The notes under the pieces were generated by a model. The model ran no database searches and was not told the origin of the DNA. It was given only the letters and a program-made list of their open reading frames with translations. From Aquitalea palustris (lineage in GTDB: Bacteria > Pseudomonadota > Gammaproteobacteria > Burkholderiales > Chromobacteriaceae): a DNA stretch of 59,591 bases. Where the stretch lies: assembly GCF_003693445.1 (NCBI RefSeq), contig NZ_RFAR01000074.1, positions 1 through 59,591 on the forward strand. The letters are read 5' to 3'. Below, in pieces: positions 31,704 to 43,612 of the stretch. The first letter of the stretch is position 1. Each line of letters opens with the position of its first letter. Made by a program: the position numbers and the translations under genes.

Positions 31704-32468
31704 TTACTCAGTCTGCCATTCGTAGGCTTTGAGAATGGCTCTCAGCTTGCCGCTACGGCGCATGGCCTCAATGCCCTGGTTCAGTTTTTCAGTGCTGACC
31801 GGCGAGTTGGGGGCCACCGCGCACATGGTGGGCATATAGGTCACCGTCAGCGGGTGCTGCTTGAAGGCGCGGGCTTCCTGCGGATTGGTCTTGGCCCACC
31901 AGGCCAGCTCCAGTTCCGAGGAAATGGCGACATCAGTCAGGTGCTTTTGCAAGGACTTGACCAGCAGTTCCAGCCGTGGCTCATCCACGCGGGTGGTGCG
32001 GCCCACCGCCCACAGGTGTTCCAGCGTGGGGTAGCTGTAGCCGCGGATGGTGCCGATGCGCTTGCCGGCCATTTCATCGGCCTGGTGCAGGTCCGGAATG
32101 TCCTTGAGCGACAGTGCCCGTTCCACTTGTGGATAGAATTCGCGGGTCCAGCCCAGACGCGCGGCATTGCCATACCATTCCGGATTGGCATTGCACACGA
32201 TGTTGACCTTGCCGGTTTCAATGGTGTTTTCCACCCGCTTGCGGGCAATCACCACATACTGGGCCTTCATGCCCAGCTCGCCGGCCAGTGCATCGCCCAG
32301 TTCCTTGATCAGCCCGCTAGCCAGGGCCTGGTTGTCCGGCGTCAGTACCACGATGGGCGGTGCGTCGGAATCCGACACGCCGATTTTCAATATGCCGCCT
32401 GCGGCGGCCCCTTGTGCCAGTGCTGCTCCCGTCAACAGCGCCAGCCAGGTCTTATTCAAACCAACCAT
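31704..32468 (-). CDS. Periplasmic solute-binding protein, amino-acid (family 3) type
   Basis: The 254-residue protein has a signal peptide (about 1-23, AQGAAA) and a type 2 periplasmic-binding fold: ILKIGVSDSDAPPIVVLTPD, KVNIVCNANPEWYGNAARLG, MAGKRIGTIRGYSYPTLEHL. No permease or ATPase genes adjoin it. It may therefore be an orphan receptor or share a distant transporter. The ligand is not predictable, although amino acids are the usual ligands. A purine-rich stretch precedes the ATG. It is divergent from metH. A parS-like site abuts its stop codon. Confidence 0.8.
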   Translation of the reverse strand: MVGLNKTWLALLTGAALAQGAAAGGILKIGVSDSDAPPIVVLTPDNQALASGLIKELGDALAGELGMKAQYVVIARKRVENTIETGKVNIVCNANPEWYGNAARLGWTREFYPQVERALSLKDIPDLHQADEMAGKRIGTIRGYSYPTLEHLWAVGRTTRVDEPRLELLVKSLQKHLTDVAISSELELAWWAKTNPQEARAFKQHPLTVTYMPTMCAVAPNSPVSTEKLNQGIEAMRRSGKLRAILKAYEWQTE

Positions 32469-32586
32469 AAGCTTGTACTCTCTTCTTCTTAGTTAGTTGT
32501 CTGACAGTTCCAAACGCAATGGTAATATGATCGGCCGCACCTTGAGTGTGCCTTTTATCGTTCTAGCCAATAACAGCCTGTTTGCC

Positions 32587-36300
<3,714 letters not shown>

Positions 36301-36320
36301 GTCGATTGCCGTATGACAGC

Positions 36321-36346
36321 AAAAGCCGCCGACAGGCGGCTTTTTC
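36321..36346. terminator. Bidirectional intrinsic terminator after metH
   Basis: A nine-base stem AAAGCCGCC/GGCGGCTTT with a GACA loop is followed by T-runs on both strands; it separates metH from the convergent diguanylate cyclase gene. Confidence 0.9.
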
Positions 36347-36351
36347 GTGGG

Positions 36352-37419
36352 CTAGCCAGCCTGCGCCAGTGTGTGCGGCTGTGGCGGATGGCTGCAGGAC
36401 AGGGCCAGCACAAAGCCGTTCTTGCCACGGTGCTTGGCCTGGTACAAGGCGGTGTCTGCCTGGCGCAGGGCGGCACTCAGGCCGATGCGGCCATCCATAT
36501 GCACGATGCCGATGCTGATGGACAGCCGCCGCTGCTCCACGCTGCAGGTATTCACCCGGTGTATCAGCTGGCTTGCCAGCTCGCTCACCCGCTGGCTGTC
36601 CAGCAAGCGGGTGAACAGGCCGAACTCCTCACCGCCCAGCCGCCCGCACAGGGCCACGTCGGGATGCCCGCTCAGCTGCCGCGCCACTTGCTGCAGTACC
36701 TGGTCGCCAGCCTCATGGCCGAAGTCGTCATTGACGCTTTTGAAGTCGTCGATATCCACCATCAGGAAATGACCGTGCTGGGCCGGATACCAGGCCTGCA
36801 GCTTTTCCAGCAGGCTGCGGCGGTTGTCGATGCCGGTGAGCGCGTCCTGAAAGGCCAGTGCTTCCAGGTCACGGCGCAAATGATAGCCACGCAGCCGCAG
36901 GCGGCGAAACAGGATGTTGAGCGTCAGGCCCGAGGCCTGCGTTGCTATGGTGAGCAGGGCGATCAGTGAATCCTGTTGCCATAGCCGCCGGTCCTCCAGC
37001 GTGCCTTGCAGCAAGATGCCCCAGACGCAGCCGCTGGCCAGCAGGAAGCAATACGAGCTCTGGAAAACCGGCGCCATGGTGAGGGTGATGCACACGGCAA
37101 TCGAGGTGGCCCACAGGCTGGTATCCGTGACAAACAGCATGCTCAGGCGAAAGCCCAGCGCCAGCCCGCACAGATTGAGCAGCATGCCCAGCAGCAGGGT
37201 GTGGCGGTGACCGGCATTCAGCGACAGCAAGGTGCCGGCCAGCATGATCAGGCTGAGCAGGAGCGCGTTGGCCAGGTCGATCTGCTGGTGCGTGTGGGCG
37301 AGCAGCAGGGAAGCCAGCCAGGATAACTCCCCCAGTAGTTGCGTCCATACTGCGATGGGCCGCAGCTCGAGAAAGGACTGATGCTGGAAATCTGCATCGC
37401 CAGCATAGAGGTACTTCAT
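36352..37419 (-). CDS. Membrane-bound diguanylate cyclase
   Basis: The 355-residue protein has about six hydrophobic helices in residues 25-172, then a GGDEF domain (about 185-345). The active-site motif is intact as GGEEF (262-266), with FQDALTGIDNRRSLLE and VDIDDFKSVNDDFGHEAGD. The RxxD inhibitory site normally five residues before the motif is missing (the sequence there is GHPDVALCGR), so product inhibition may be weak. It makes c-di-GMP from GTP. AAGGAGG precedes the ATG at 37419; the long in-frame extension to 37590 is not supported. The membrane domain is not one I can name. Confidence 0.87.
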   Translation of the reverse strand: MKYLYAGDADFQHQSFLELRPIAVWTQLLGELSWLASLLLAHTHQQIDLANALLLSLIMLAGTLLSLNAGHRHTLLLGMLLNLCGLALGFRLSMLFVTDTSLWATSIAVCITLTMAPVFQSSYCFLLASGCVWGILLQGTLEDRRLWQQDSLIALLTIATQASGLTLNILFRRLRLRGYHLRRDLEALAFQDALTGIDNRRSLLEKLQAWYPAQHGHFLMVDIDDFKSVNDDFGHEAGDQVLQQVARQLSGHPDVALCGRLGGEEFGLFTRLLDSQRVSELASQLIHRVNTCSVEQRRLSISIGIVHMDGRIGLSAALRQADTALYQAKHRGKNGFVLALSCSHPPQPHTLAQAG

Positions 37420-37671
37420 GGAGCCTCCTTGTAAAGCGGCGACAGCGGAGGCTGCCACTCCCGGGGACATCGCAGCATCGTGGCGGCTTGGTCTGGGGCG
37501 GTCGACTGGACCTATGTGCAGGCAGTGTTGGCAGGGAAGCGCTAGTCGGCCCGCCGCCTGCCCTTGCATCAGGGCTCTGGCGGTGCACAATGAGCGGATG
37601 TCTGTTACCGGTGCATATGCCTTAGATCAAGAAAGCAGACTGGTGTCGGGGCTAGCATGAAGTTGTAGTCA

Positions 37672-37689
37672 GGTGGCATGAGTGCCACC
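37672..37689 (+). other. Leader hairpin GGTGGCA-TGAG-TGCCACC
   Basis: A perfect seven-base stem with a four-base loop lies 13 bases upstream of the ribosome-binding site of the DUF465 gene. No T-run follows, so it is more likely a stabilising or regulatory leader element than a terminator. Confidence 0.45.
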
Positions 37690-37713
37690 CCACCCACCCA
37701 TCAGGAGAAGCCG

Positions 37714-37929
37714 ATGTTCCCAGAATTCCGTGATCTGATCAGTAAACTGAAAACCGAAGACGACCACTTCAGCCGCCTGTTCAACAAGCACAATGAGCTG
37801 GACCAGAAAATCAAGAATATCGAGGCTGCCATCGAAAAGGGCAGCCAGCAGGAGGTGGAAGTACTGAAAAAGGAAAAGCTCAAGCTCAAGGATGAGCTGT
37901 ACGTGATCCTGAAAAAAGCCGAAGCCTGA
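37714..37929 (+). CDS. DUF465 (YdcH-type) small coiled-coil protein
   Basis: The 71-residue protein is almost wholly a charged helix: FPEFRDLISKLKTEDDHFSR, LFNKHNELDQKIKNIEA, VEVLKKEKLKLKDELYVILK. This is the DUF465/YdcH pattern of an antiparallel helical hairpin. Function in the family is unknown. GGAG lies nine bases before the ATG at 37714, chosen over an in-frame start at 37678 that lies in the leader hairpin. A terminator follows directly. About 290 bases upstream separate it from the divergent diguanylate cyclase gene, and I see no gene there. Confidence 0.88.
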   Translation: MFPEFRDLISKLKTEDDHFSRLFNKHNELDQKIKNIEAAIEKGSQQEVEVLKKEKLKLKDELYVILKKAEA

Positions 37930-37948
37930 TTTCCAGGGCCGGCCATGA

Positions 37949-37976
37949 AAAAACCCGCCAGTTGGCGGGTTTTTGT
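37949..37976. terminator. Bidirectional intrinsic terminator
   Basis: The stem AAACCCGCC/GGCGGGTTT has a four-base loop and T-runs on both strands. It lies between the DUF465 gene and the convergent ABC exporter gene. Confidence 0.9.
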
Positions 37977-37995
37977 TTGTGACAGGATGGTGGCA

Positions 37996-39861
37996 TCAGG
38001 CCGGGTCCAGCTCTCCCGGACGGACCTCCTCGTCGACTTCCTCTCCCAGAAAACCGCCGCTCTGGTGTGCCCACAGCCGGGCATACAGGCCGCCCTTGGC
38101 CAGCAGGCTGGCATGGTCGCCTTCTTCCACCACCCGGCCCTTGTCCAGCACGATCAAGCGGTCCATGGCGGCAATGGTGGACAGGCGGTGGGCAATGGCC
38201 ACCACGGTTTTGCCCTCCATCAGCCGGTACAGGCTGCTCTGGATGGCGGCTTCCACTTCCGAGTCCAGTGCGCTGGTGGCTTCGTCCAGCAACAGGATCG
38301 GCGCATCTTTCAGCATTACCCGGGCAATGGCCACGCGCTGACGCTGGCCACCGGACAGCTTGACGCCACGCTCGCCCACATGGGCATCGTAGCCACGGCG
38401 GCCCTTGGGGTCGGTCAGGGCCTGGATGAAATCATGCGCCTCGGCCTGCTTGGCGGCATGGATCATGGCTTCGTCGCCGGCATCCGGCCTGCCGTATAGC
38501 AGGTTGTCGCGTACCGAGCGGTGCAACAGCGAGGTATCCTGCGTCACCATGCCGATCTGCGCGCGCAGGCTATCCTGGGTCACCGTGGCAATATCCTGGC
38601 CGTCGATCAGGATGCGGCCCTGCTCGATGTCGTAAAAACGCAGCATCAGGTTGACGATGGTGGACTTGCCGGCACCGCTGCGGCCGACCAGGCCGATTTT
38701 CTCGCCGGGGCGGATGGTGAGGCTCAGCCCGTCGACAATGGTGCGTTCGCCACCATAGGAAAAGCAGACATTGTCGAAGCGTATCTCGCCACGCGCCACC
38801 TGCAGCGCTGGCGCATCCGGCTGGTCGACAATGGCGACCGGCCGCGACAGGGTGCTGATGCCGTCGTGCACGGTACCGATATTTTCGAACAGGCTGGACA
38901 TCTCCCACATGATCCAGTGCGACACGCCATTGAGCCGCAAGGCCATGGCCGTGGCGGCGGCTACGGCACCAATGCCCACCTGGCCCTGGGTCCATAGCCA
39001 CAGCGTGGCACCGGCGGTGCTGGCAATCAGCCCCATGCTGAGAATGTGGTTGGCGATTTCAAAGCCGCTGACCAGGCGCATCTGGCCATAGGCCGTCTGC
39101 ATGAATTCCTGCATCGCACTTTTGGTGAAGGCGGCCTCGCGCTGCCCCTGGGCAAACAGCTTGACCGTGGCGATATTGGTATAGGCATCGGTCACGCGGC
39201 CGGTCATCAGCGAGCGGGCATCGGCCTGGCGGGCCGAGGCCTTGCCCAGCCGTGGCACGAAGAAGGCCAGGGTGGCGACGTACAGCAGCAGCCAGCCGAT
39301 GAAGGGCAGCAGCAGGCTGCGATCAAAGCTGCCGACCACGGCCACCATGGTGATGAAGTAGATCACCACAAACACCAGGATGTCGGTGATGATCAGCACC
39401 GTGTCGCGCACCGCCAACGCGGTCTGCATCACCTTGGCGGCCACCCGGCCGGCAAATTCATCCTGATAAAAGCTCATGCTTTGCCCCAGCAGATGGCGGT
39501 GAAACTGCCAGCGCAGGCGCATGGGGAAATTGCCGAACAGACTCTGGTATTTGAACATGGCCTGCAGGGCGATCAGCAGCGGGCTGGCCAGCAGGATACC
39601 GCCCAGCAACAGCAGGTGATGACGCTCCTGGGTCCATAGCTGTGATGGCGCCACATGGCTGAGCCAGTCGACAATGGAGCCCAGCATGGAGAACAGCAGG
39701 GCCTCGAAGGCGCCGATGAGGGACGTCAGCAGGGTCATGCACAGGATATAAGGGCGCATGCCGCTGGTGGCGGACCAGACAAAGGCCAGAAAACCCTTGG
39801 GGGGCTGTACGGGGGGAGTATCCGGGTAGACGTCTACCCGTTTTTCAAACCAGGAAAACAT
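37996..39861 (-). CDS. ABC exporter, fused permease and ATPase
   Basis: The 621-residue half-transporter has a six-helix permease domain (about 30-330) and a nucleotide-binding domain. The latter has Walker A GLVGRSGAGKST, signature LSGGQRQR, Walker B ILLLDEATSALD and switch IAHRLSTI. It resembles MsbA/multidrug-type exporters that act as homodimers in the inner membrane. There is no peptidase domain and no partner gene; substrate unknown. AAGGA stands nine bases before the ATG at 39861. About 265 bases of non-coding DNA lie upstream, including a short GGACC/GGTCC hairpin near the ribosome-binding site. Confidence 0.9.
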   Translation of the reverse strand: MFSWFEKRVDVYPDTPPVQPPKGFLAFVWSATSGMRPYILCMTLLTSLIGAFEALLFSMLGSIVDWLSHVAPSQLWTQERHHLLLLGGILLASPLLIALQAMFKYQSLFGNFPMRLRWQFHRHLLGQSMSFYQDEFAGRVAAKVMQTALAVRDTVLIITDILVFVVIYFITMVAVVGSFDRSLLLPFIGWLLLYVATLAFFVPRLGKASARQADARSLMTGRVTDAYTNIATVKLFAQGQREAAFTKSAMQEFMQTAYGQMRLVSGFEIANHILSMGLIASTAGATLWLWTQGQVGIGAVAAATAMALRLNGVSHWIMWEMSSLFENIGTVHDGISTLSRPVAIVDQPDAPALQVARGEIRFDNVCFSYGGERTIVDGLSLTIRPGEKIGLVGRSGAGKSTIVNLMLRFYDIEQGRILIDGQDIATVTQDSLRAQIGMVTQDTSLLHRSVRDNLLYGRPDAGDEAMIHAAKQAEAHDFIQALTDPKGRRGYDAHVGERGVKLSGGQRQRVAIARVMLKDAPILLLDEATSALDSEVEAAIQSSLYRLMEGKTVVAIAHRLSTIAAMDRLIVLDKGRVVEEGDHASLLAKGGLYARLWAHQSGGFLGEEVDEEVRPGELDPA

Positions 39862-40070
39862 AAAGATCGTCCTTGTCGGGACCGGCGGTCCGTTGAGGTT
39901 GTATGGGTGTATGACGATAGCTTGAAGTGAAGCGGTCAGCAATGCTTTTTTTGCATGGCTGGAGGCAGGTTCACCGTCGGCCTTGCCGCCATTTTAGTGG
40001 TGTTTTGTTGCCGGCAGTTCCGCGCGGCGTGGTGATGGCCTGTCCGGATGAAGGCGTGAACGGGCGCAAG

Positions 40071-40111
40071 CCAAAACAAAACTGCCCGGCCGAGCAGGTC
40101 GGTCGGGCAGT
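40071..40111 (-). terminator. Intrinsic terminator for the methyltransferase gene
   Basis: On the minus strand the stem ACTGCCCG/CGGGCAGT, with additional inner pairing, is followed by TTTGTTTTGG. Confidence 0.8.
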
Positions 40112-40126
40112 CTGGCGCTACGGCAA

Positions 40127-41143
40127 TCAGACGTGCAGCAGCACGATCTTCAGCGGATGCTGACCATCGGCGCTGGGGAAATCCTGCTCCGGGGTAATCC
40201 ATTCCACTTCGTGAATGGTGCGGCCGGCTTTTTCCGCGCTGCGCTTGAGCGATTCCAGCCAGGCATTGCCGTCAACCTGGGCCACATTATTGCAGCAGAT
40301 CAGTATGCCGCCTTCGGCGGTGCACAGCAGGGCCGGCTTGAACAGCGCCTGGTAGTCGTTGATCAGGTCGACCACGCCGAAGGGGCTCTTGGCGTAACGC
40401 GGCGGGTCAAGGAAGACCAGATCAAACTGGCGGGTTTCCAGGGCCGGGAAGGGCGGCATTTTCTTGCCGCGCACCATCTTGGGCTGGCCGATGCCGGACA
40501 GCTGGCGCAGGGCGGCGAAGGCGTCGCTCTGCACGCAGCGCGGGCGGGTGGCCAGGCTGTTGAGCTTGGCATTGGCACGGCCGACAGCCAGGCTGGATTC
40601 GGCAAAATCCACGTTCAGCACAAACTGTGCACCACCCTTGGCGGCAGCCAGTCCGACACCGCAGGTGTAGGCAAACAGATTGAGTACGCTCTTGCCTTCG
40701 GCCAGCTGCATCACGCGGCGGCGGCCGGCGCGCAGGTCGAGAAACAGCCACGGGTCCTGGCCGCTGTGGCGACCACGGATGTGGTAGCGGATGCCCAGCT
40801 CATGGGCCACGCGGTTTTCCTCGGCCACCGCTTGTTCGGCCAGGCTCAGGGTGTTGTTGATGCGGGAATTCTTGCCGCTGCGGTCGTTGTAGACCAGCTG
40901 CAATTCCGGCAGCAGGCCGGCGTAGAAGCTGCGGATTTCGTCCAGCTCGGCATCTTCCAGGCTCTGGTGGAAGCTTTGCACCAGCAGCAGGTCGCCGTAG
41001 CGGTCTACCGTCAGGCCGGCCACGCCTTCCACGCTGCCATGGAACAGGCGGTAAGTGTTGGTATCTTCGGCGATCAGGCGGCTAACAAGATCACTGCGGC
41101 GGTCGGCTGCTGCTTGCAGCAGGGCGCTCAGGGAGTCGGACAT
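40127..41143 (-). CDS. Class I SAM-dependent rRNA methyltransferase, RlmI-like
   Basis: The 338-residue protein has a small N-terminal RNA-related domain (HGSVEGVAGLTVDRYGDLLL) and a Rossmann methyltransferase domain. Motif I is VLNLFAYTCGVGLAAAKGG and the catalytic-type loop is DLVFLDPPRYAKSPFG. RlmI-type enzymes methylate C5 of a cytosine in 23S rRNA. The N-terminal PUA domain of RlmI seems reduced or absent, so the exact target is uncertain. The ATG at 41143 has AGAAAGAAAG upstream; the extension to 41200 is not conserved. Confidence 0.83.
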   Translation of the reverse strand: MSDSLSALLQAAADRRSDLVSRLIAEDTNTYRLFHGSVEGVAGLTVDRYGDLLLVQSFHQSLEDAELDEIRSFYAGLLPELQLVYNDRSGKNSRINNTLSLAEQAVAEENRVAHELGIRYHIRGRHSGQDPWLFLDLRAGRRRVMQLAEGKSVLNLFAYTCGVGLAAAKGGAQFVLNVDFAESSLAVGRANAKLNSLATRPRCVQSDAFAALRQLSGIGQPKMVRGKKMPPFPALETRQFDLVFLDPPRYAKSPFGVVDLINDYQALFKPALLCTAEGGILICCNNVAQVDGNAWLESLKRSAEKAGRTIHEVEWITPEQDFPSADGQHPLKIVLLHV

Positions 41144-41295
41144 GGAATGCTTTCTTTCTGGAATGGCTGCAATTGTAAGCCCTGTAGTGGAATGCCTCAA
41201 AAATTAGCGCTAAGTTGTAAGAATCCATTGGCATAGTCGACTCATGACAGGCAGCCAGATCTGGGCCAGCGCATGGCCACTTAGCGGAGCACAAC

Positions 41296-42174
41296 ATGCA
41301 GGCAGCACAAGAATTACTGAAAACCCTCTACACCATGGCGATGATGGTGGAGACCCGCGATGCCTATACCGGTGGCCATTTGTGGCGGGTATCGCGTTTT
41401 TCCGGCCTGCTGGCGCAGGAACTGGCGCTGCCACGCGGCGAGGTGCTACGCATCATGCTGGGTGGTTTTCTGCATGATCTGGGCAAGATCGGCGTGCCGG
41501 ATGCCATTCTCAACAAGCGCGACCGCCTGACTGACGACGAGTACGCGGTCATCAAGACCCATCCGCAGCAGGGGGCGGATCTGCTGCGCGAACATCCGCT
41601 GGCGGCACTGGCGATGGACGCGGTGCTGATGCATCACGAAACGCCGGACGGGCGCGGTTATCCGGCCGGCCTCAAGGGCGAGGCCATTCCGCTGGTGGCG
41701 CGCATCGTCGGCATTGCCGATGCCTTTGATGCCATGACCAGCCACCGGCCCTACCGCGCCGGCATGCCGGTTTCCCGTGCACTGGAGATCATCCGCGACA
41801 ACCTGGGCAGCCAGTTTGACCGTGCCTGCGGCGAGCGCTTTATCGCGCTGGGCGAGGCGGGCAAGCTGGAGCATATCGTCGGTCACAGCGAGACGGGCAT
41901 TCCCATGCAAAGCTGCCAGGCTTGCGGCCCCATCATCGCCATTCCGCGCCGCATGCATGATGGTGCCACCGTGCATTGTCCCTCTTGCGGGGGCGAGTAC
42001 CAGTTGAGCCGGCAGCGGCAGGCGCTGGCCCTGGCGCCCACCGGTCGCCGTGATCTGCTGCAGGCGCAGCGGCCAACGGTGGACCACGAGCTGGTGGCCG
42101 AACTGGTACAGGAGGCTTCTGCCTGCCTGCAGCCGGTACGACAGGCTGGCTGGCTGGCGCGGCTGTTTGCCTGA
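41296..42174 (+). CDS. HD-GYP c-di-GMP phosphodiesterase with C-terminal zinc ribbon
   Basis: The 292-residue protein has an HD-GYP domain (about 5-195) with all signature residues: His28, His60-Asp61 with Lys64 (HDLGKIG), His89, His113-His114 (HHETPDGRGYP) and Asp142. This predicts hydrolysis of c-di-GMP. Residues 207-231 add CQAC...CPSC, a four-cysteine zinc ribbon, then a short unrelated tail. There is no receiver or membrane domain, so input may come through the ribbon, by protein or nucleic-acid contact (inference). CGGAG lies seven bases before the ATG. Confidence 0.88.
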   Translation: MQAAQELLKTLYTMAMMVETRDAYTGGHLWRVSRFSGLLAQELALPRGEVLRIMLGGFLHDLGKIGVPDAILNKRDRLTDDEYAVIKTHPQQGADLLREHPLAALAMDAVLMHHETPDGRGYPAGLKGEAIPLVARIVGIADAFDAMTSHRPYRAGMPVSRALEIIRDNLGSQFDRACGERFIALGEAGKLEHIVGHSETGIPMQSCQACGPIIAIPRRMHDGATVHCPSCGGEYQLSRQRQALALAPTGRRDLLQAQRPTVDHELVAELVQEASACLQPVRQAGWLARLFA

Positions 42175-42300
42175 GCCCGGCCTGGGGCGCGGCGATTGTG
42201 TCAGCAACTGTTAAGCGCGGGATGTAAGGCTAGAGTTACAGTGCTTTAGCCGGTAGGCTTGAGTTCTTTGTCATGGCCTGTGCGGCCGTTTTTGTCACTG

Positions 42301-43527
42301 ATGAACGACGCTTCTGCATCCCTGCGGCATTGCCGCCCGTTCTGGCAGTTCTGGTCGGCCCGCGTGCTGCTGACTGCCGGTTTTCAAATCCTTACCGTGG
42401 CCATTGGCTGGCAGGTGTATGCCCTGACTGGCAGCGCACTCGACCTGGGGCTGGTCGGGCTATTGCAATTTCTGCCGCGGGTGCTGCTGGTGCTGGTTAC
42501 CGGGGCGGTGTCCGACCGTTTCGACCGGCGCCGGGTGGTGGCCATCAGCCTGTTTATCCAGTCGCTGGCTGCGCTGACTTTGCTGCTGGGTAATCTGGGC
42601 ATGGGCTGGCAGGTCAGTCGTGAGCTGATCTTTGCCCTGTCGGTGGTGGTGGGCTGCTGCCGCGCCTTCGACATGCCTGCCATGCAGTCGCTGTTGCCCA
42701 ATATCGTGCCCGCCAGCCTGCTGGGGCAGGCCATTGCCATGGCCGCCTCAGCCAACGAGGCCGCCACCATCATCGCGCCGGCGTTGGGCGGTTTCCTGTA
42801 TGCCGTGGGGGCCGAACTGACCTATGGCCTGTCGGCCGCCTGTTTTCTGGCCTGCCTGGTGCTGGTCAGCCTGCTGCCCTCCAGCCGGGTGCTCCCCACC
42901 GGCCAGCGGGTGTCGCTGGATTCCTTGCTGATGGGCGTGCGCTTCATCCGCAGCCGGCCGGATATTCTGGGGGCGATCTCGCTGGACCTGTTTGCCGTAC
43001 TGTTGGGTGGGGCGACCGCCTTGCTGCCGGTGTTTGCCCGCGACATCCTGCTGACCGGGCCCTGGGGTCTGGGCCTGCTGCGTTCGGCTCCGGCCGCCGG
43101 GGCGCTGCTGATGTCGGTGTGGCTGATGCGTCATCCGATACGTCGTCGCTCCGGCCATATCATGTTTGCTGCCGTCGCCGTGTTTGGCCTGGCGACCATC
43201 CTGTTCGGGCTGTCACGCTCCTTCCCGCTGTCCTTGCTGGCGCTGATGCTGCTGGGCTCGGCCGATGTCATCAGCGTGGTGATTCGTGGCACGCTGGTGC
43301 AGCTGGAAACACCGGATGACATGCGTGGCCGGGTGAATTCAGTGAACTCGCTGTTCATCGGCGCCTCCAACCAGCTTGGCGAGTTCGAATCCGGTGTCAC
43401 GGCCGCCTGGCTGGGAACCGTGCCGGCCGTGGTGCTGGGCGGAGCGGGCACCTTGCTGGTGGTGCTGCTGTGGATGCGCTGGTTTCCGCAACTCGCCCGG
43501 CGTGACCAGCTGGTATCCAGTCCATGA
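42301..43527 (+). CDS. MFS transporter, EntS-like
   Basis: The 408-residue membrane protein has about 12 helices and the loop 2-3 signature GAVSDRFDRRRVV. The opening FWQFWSARVLLTAGFQILTV and the TPDDMRGRVNSVNSLFIGASN segment resemble the EntS/DHA3 group of exporters of siderophores and drugs. No siderophore biosynthesis genes are nearby. The ATG at 42301 lacks a clear ribosome-binding site; a TTG at 42259 is a possible alternative. It is followed at 85 bases by the esterase gene, with its own candidate operator. Confidence 0.82.
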   Translation: MNDASASLRHCRPFWQFWSARVLLTAGFQILTVAIGWQVYALTGSALDLGLVGLLQFLPRVLLVLVTGAVSDRFDRRRVVAISLFIQSLAALTLLLGNLGMGWQVSRELIFALSVVVGCCRAFDMPAMQSLLPNIVPASLLGQAIAMAASANEAATIIAPALGGFLYAVGAELTYGLSAACFLACLVLVSLLPSSRVLPTGQRVSLDSLLMGVRFIRSRPDILGAISLDLFAVLLGGATALLPVFARDILLTGPWGLGLLRSAPAAGALLMSVWLMRHPIRRRSGHIMFAAVAVFGLATILFGLSRSFPLSLLALMLLGSADVISVVIRGTLVQLETPDDMRGRVNSVNSLFIGASNQLGEFESGVTAAWLGTVPAVVLGGAGTLLVVLLWMRWFPQLARRDQLVSSP

Positions 43528-43541
43528 AACCGTCTGAGCTG

Positions 43542-43573
43542 GCACATTTAATGACTTTGGTATATTAATGTGC
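43542..43573. promoter_or_regulatory. Candidate operator GCACATTTAAT...ATTAATGTGC over a promoter
   Basis: Arms of ten bases (one arm with an extra T) are separated by 11 bases. TATATT inside the right half could be a -10 element for the esterase gene starting at 43613, so a bound repressor would block it. Confidence 0.45.
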
Positions 43574-43612
43574 GGCAAACGCTGAAGTTTGCCCAAGTCA
43601 GGAGAAGTGCCA

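Noticed and set aside
32469-32586. A possible cobalamin or SAM riboswitch before metH
   Set aside because: The 118-base interval is too short for a cobalamin riboswitch and shows no conserved box or long helix.
37620-37635. An FNR-type site around TTAGATCAAG before the DUF465 gene
   Set aside because: Only one half-site resembles TTGAT; the second half is missing.
39939-39964. AGCAATGC-T7-GCATGGCT as a terminator upstream of the ABC exporter
   Set aside because: The T-run is in the loop rather than after the stem, one pair is mismatched, and it lies upstream of the start of the gene; more likely chance.
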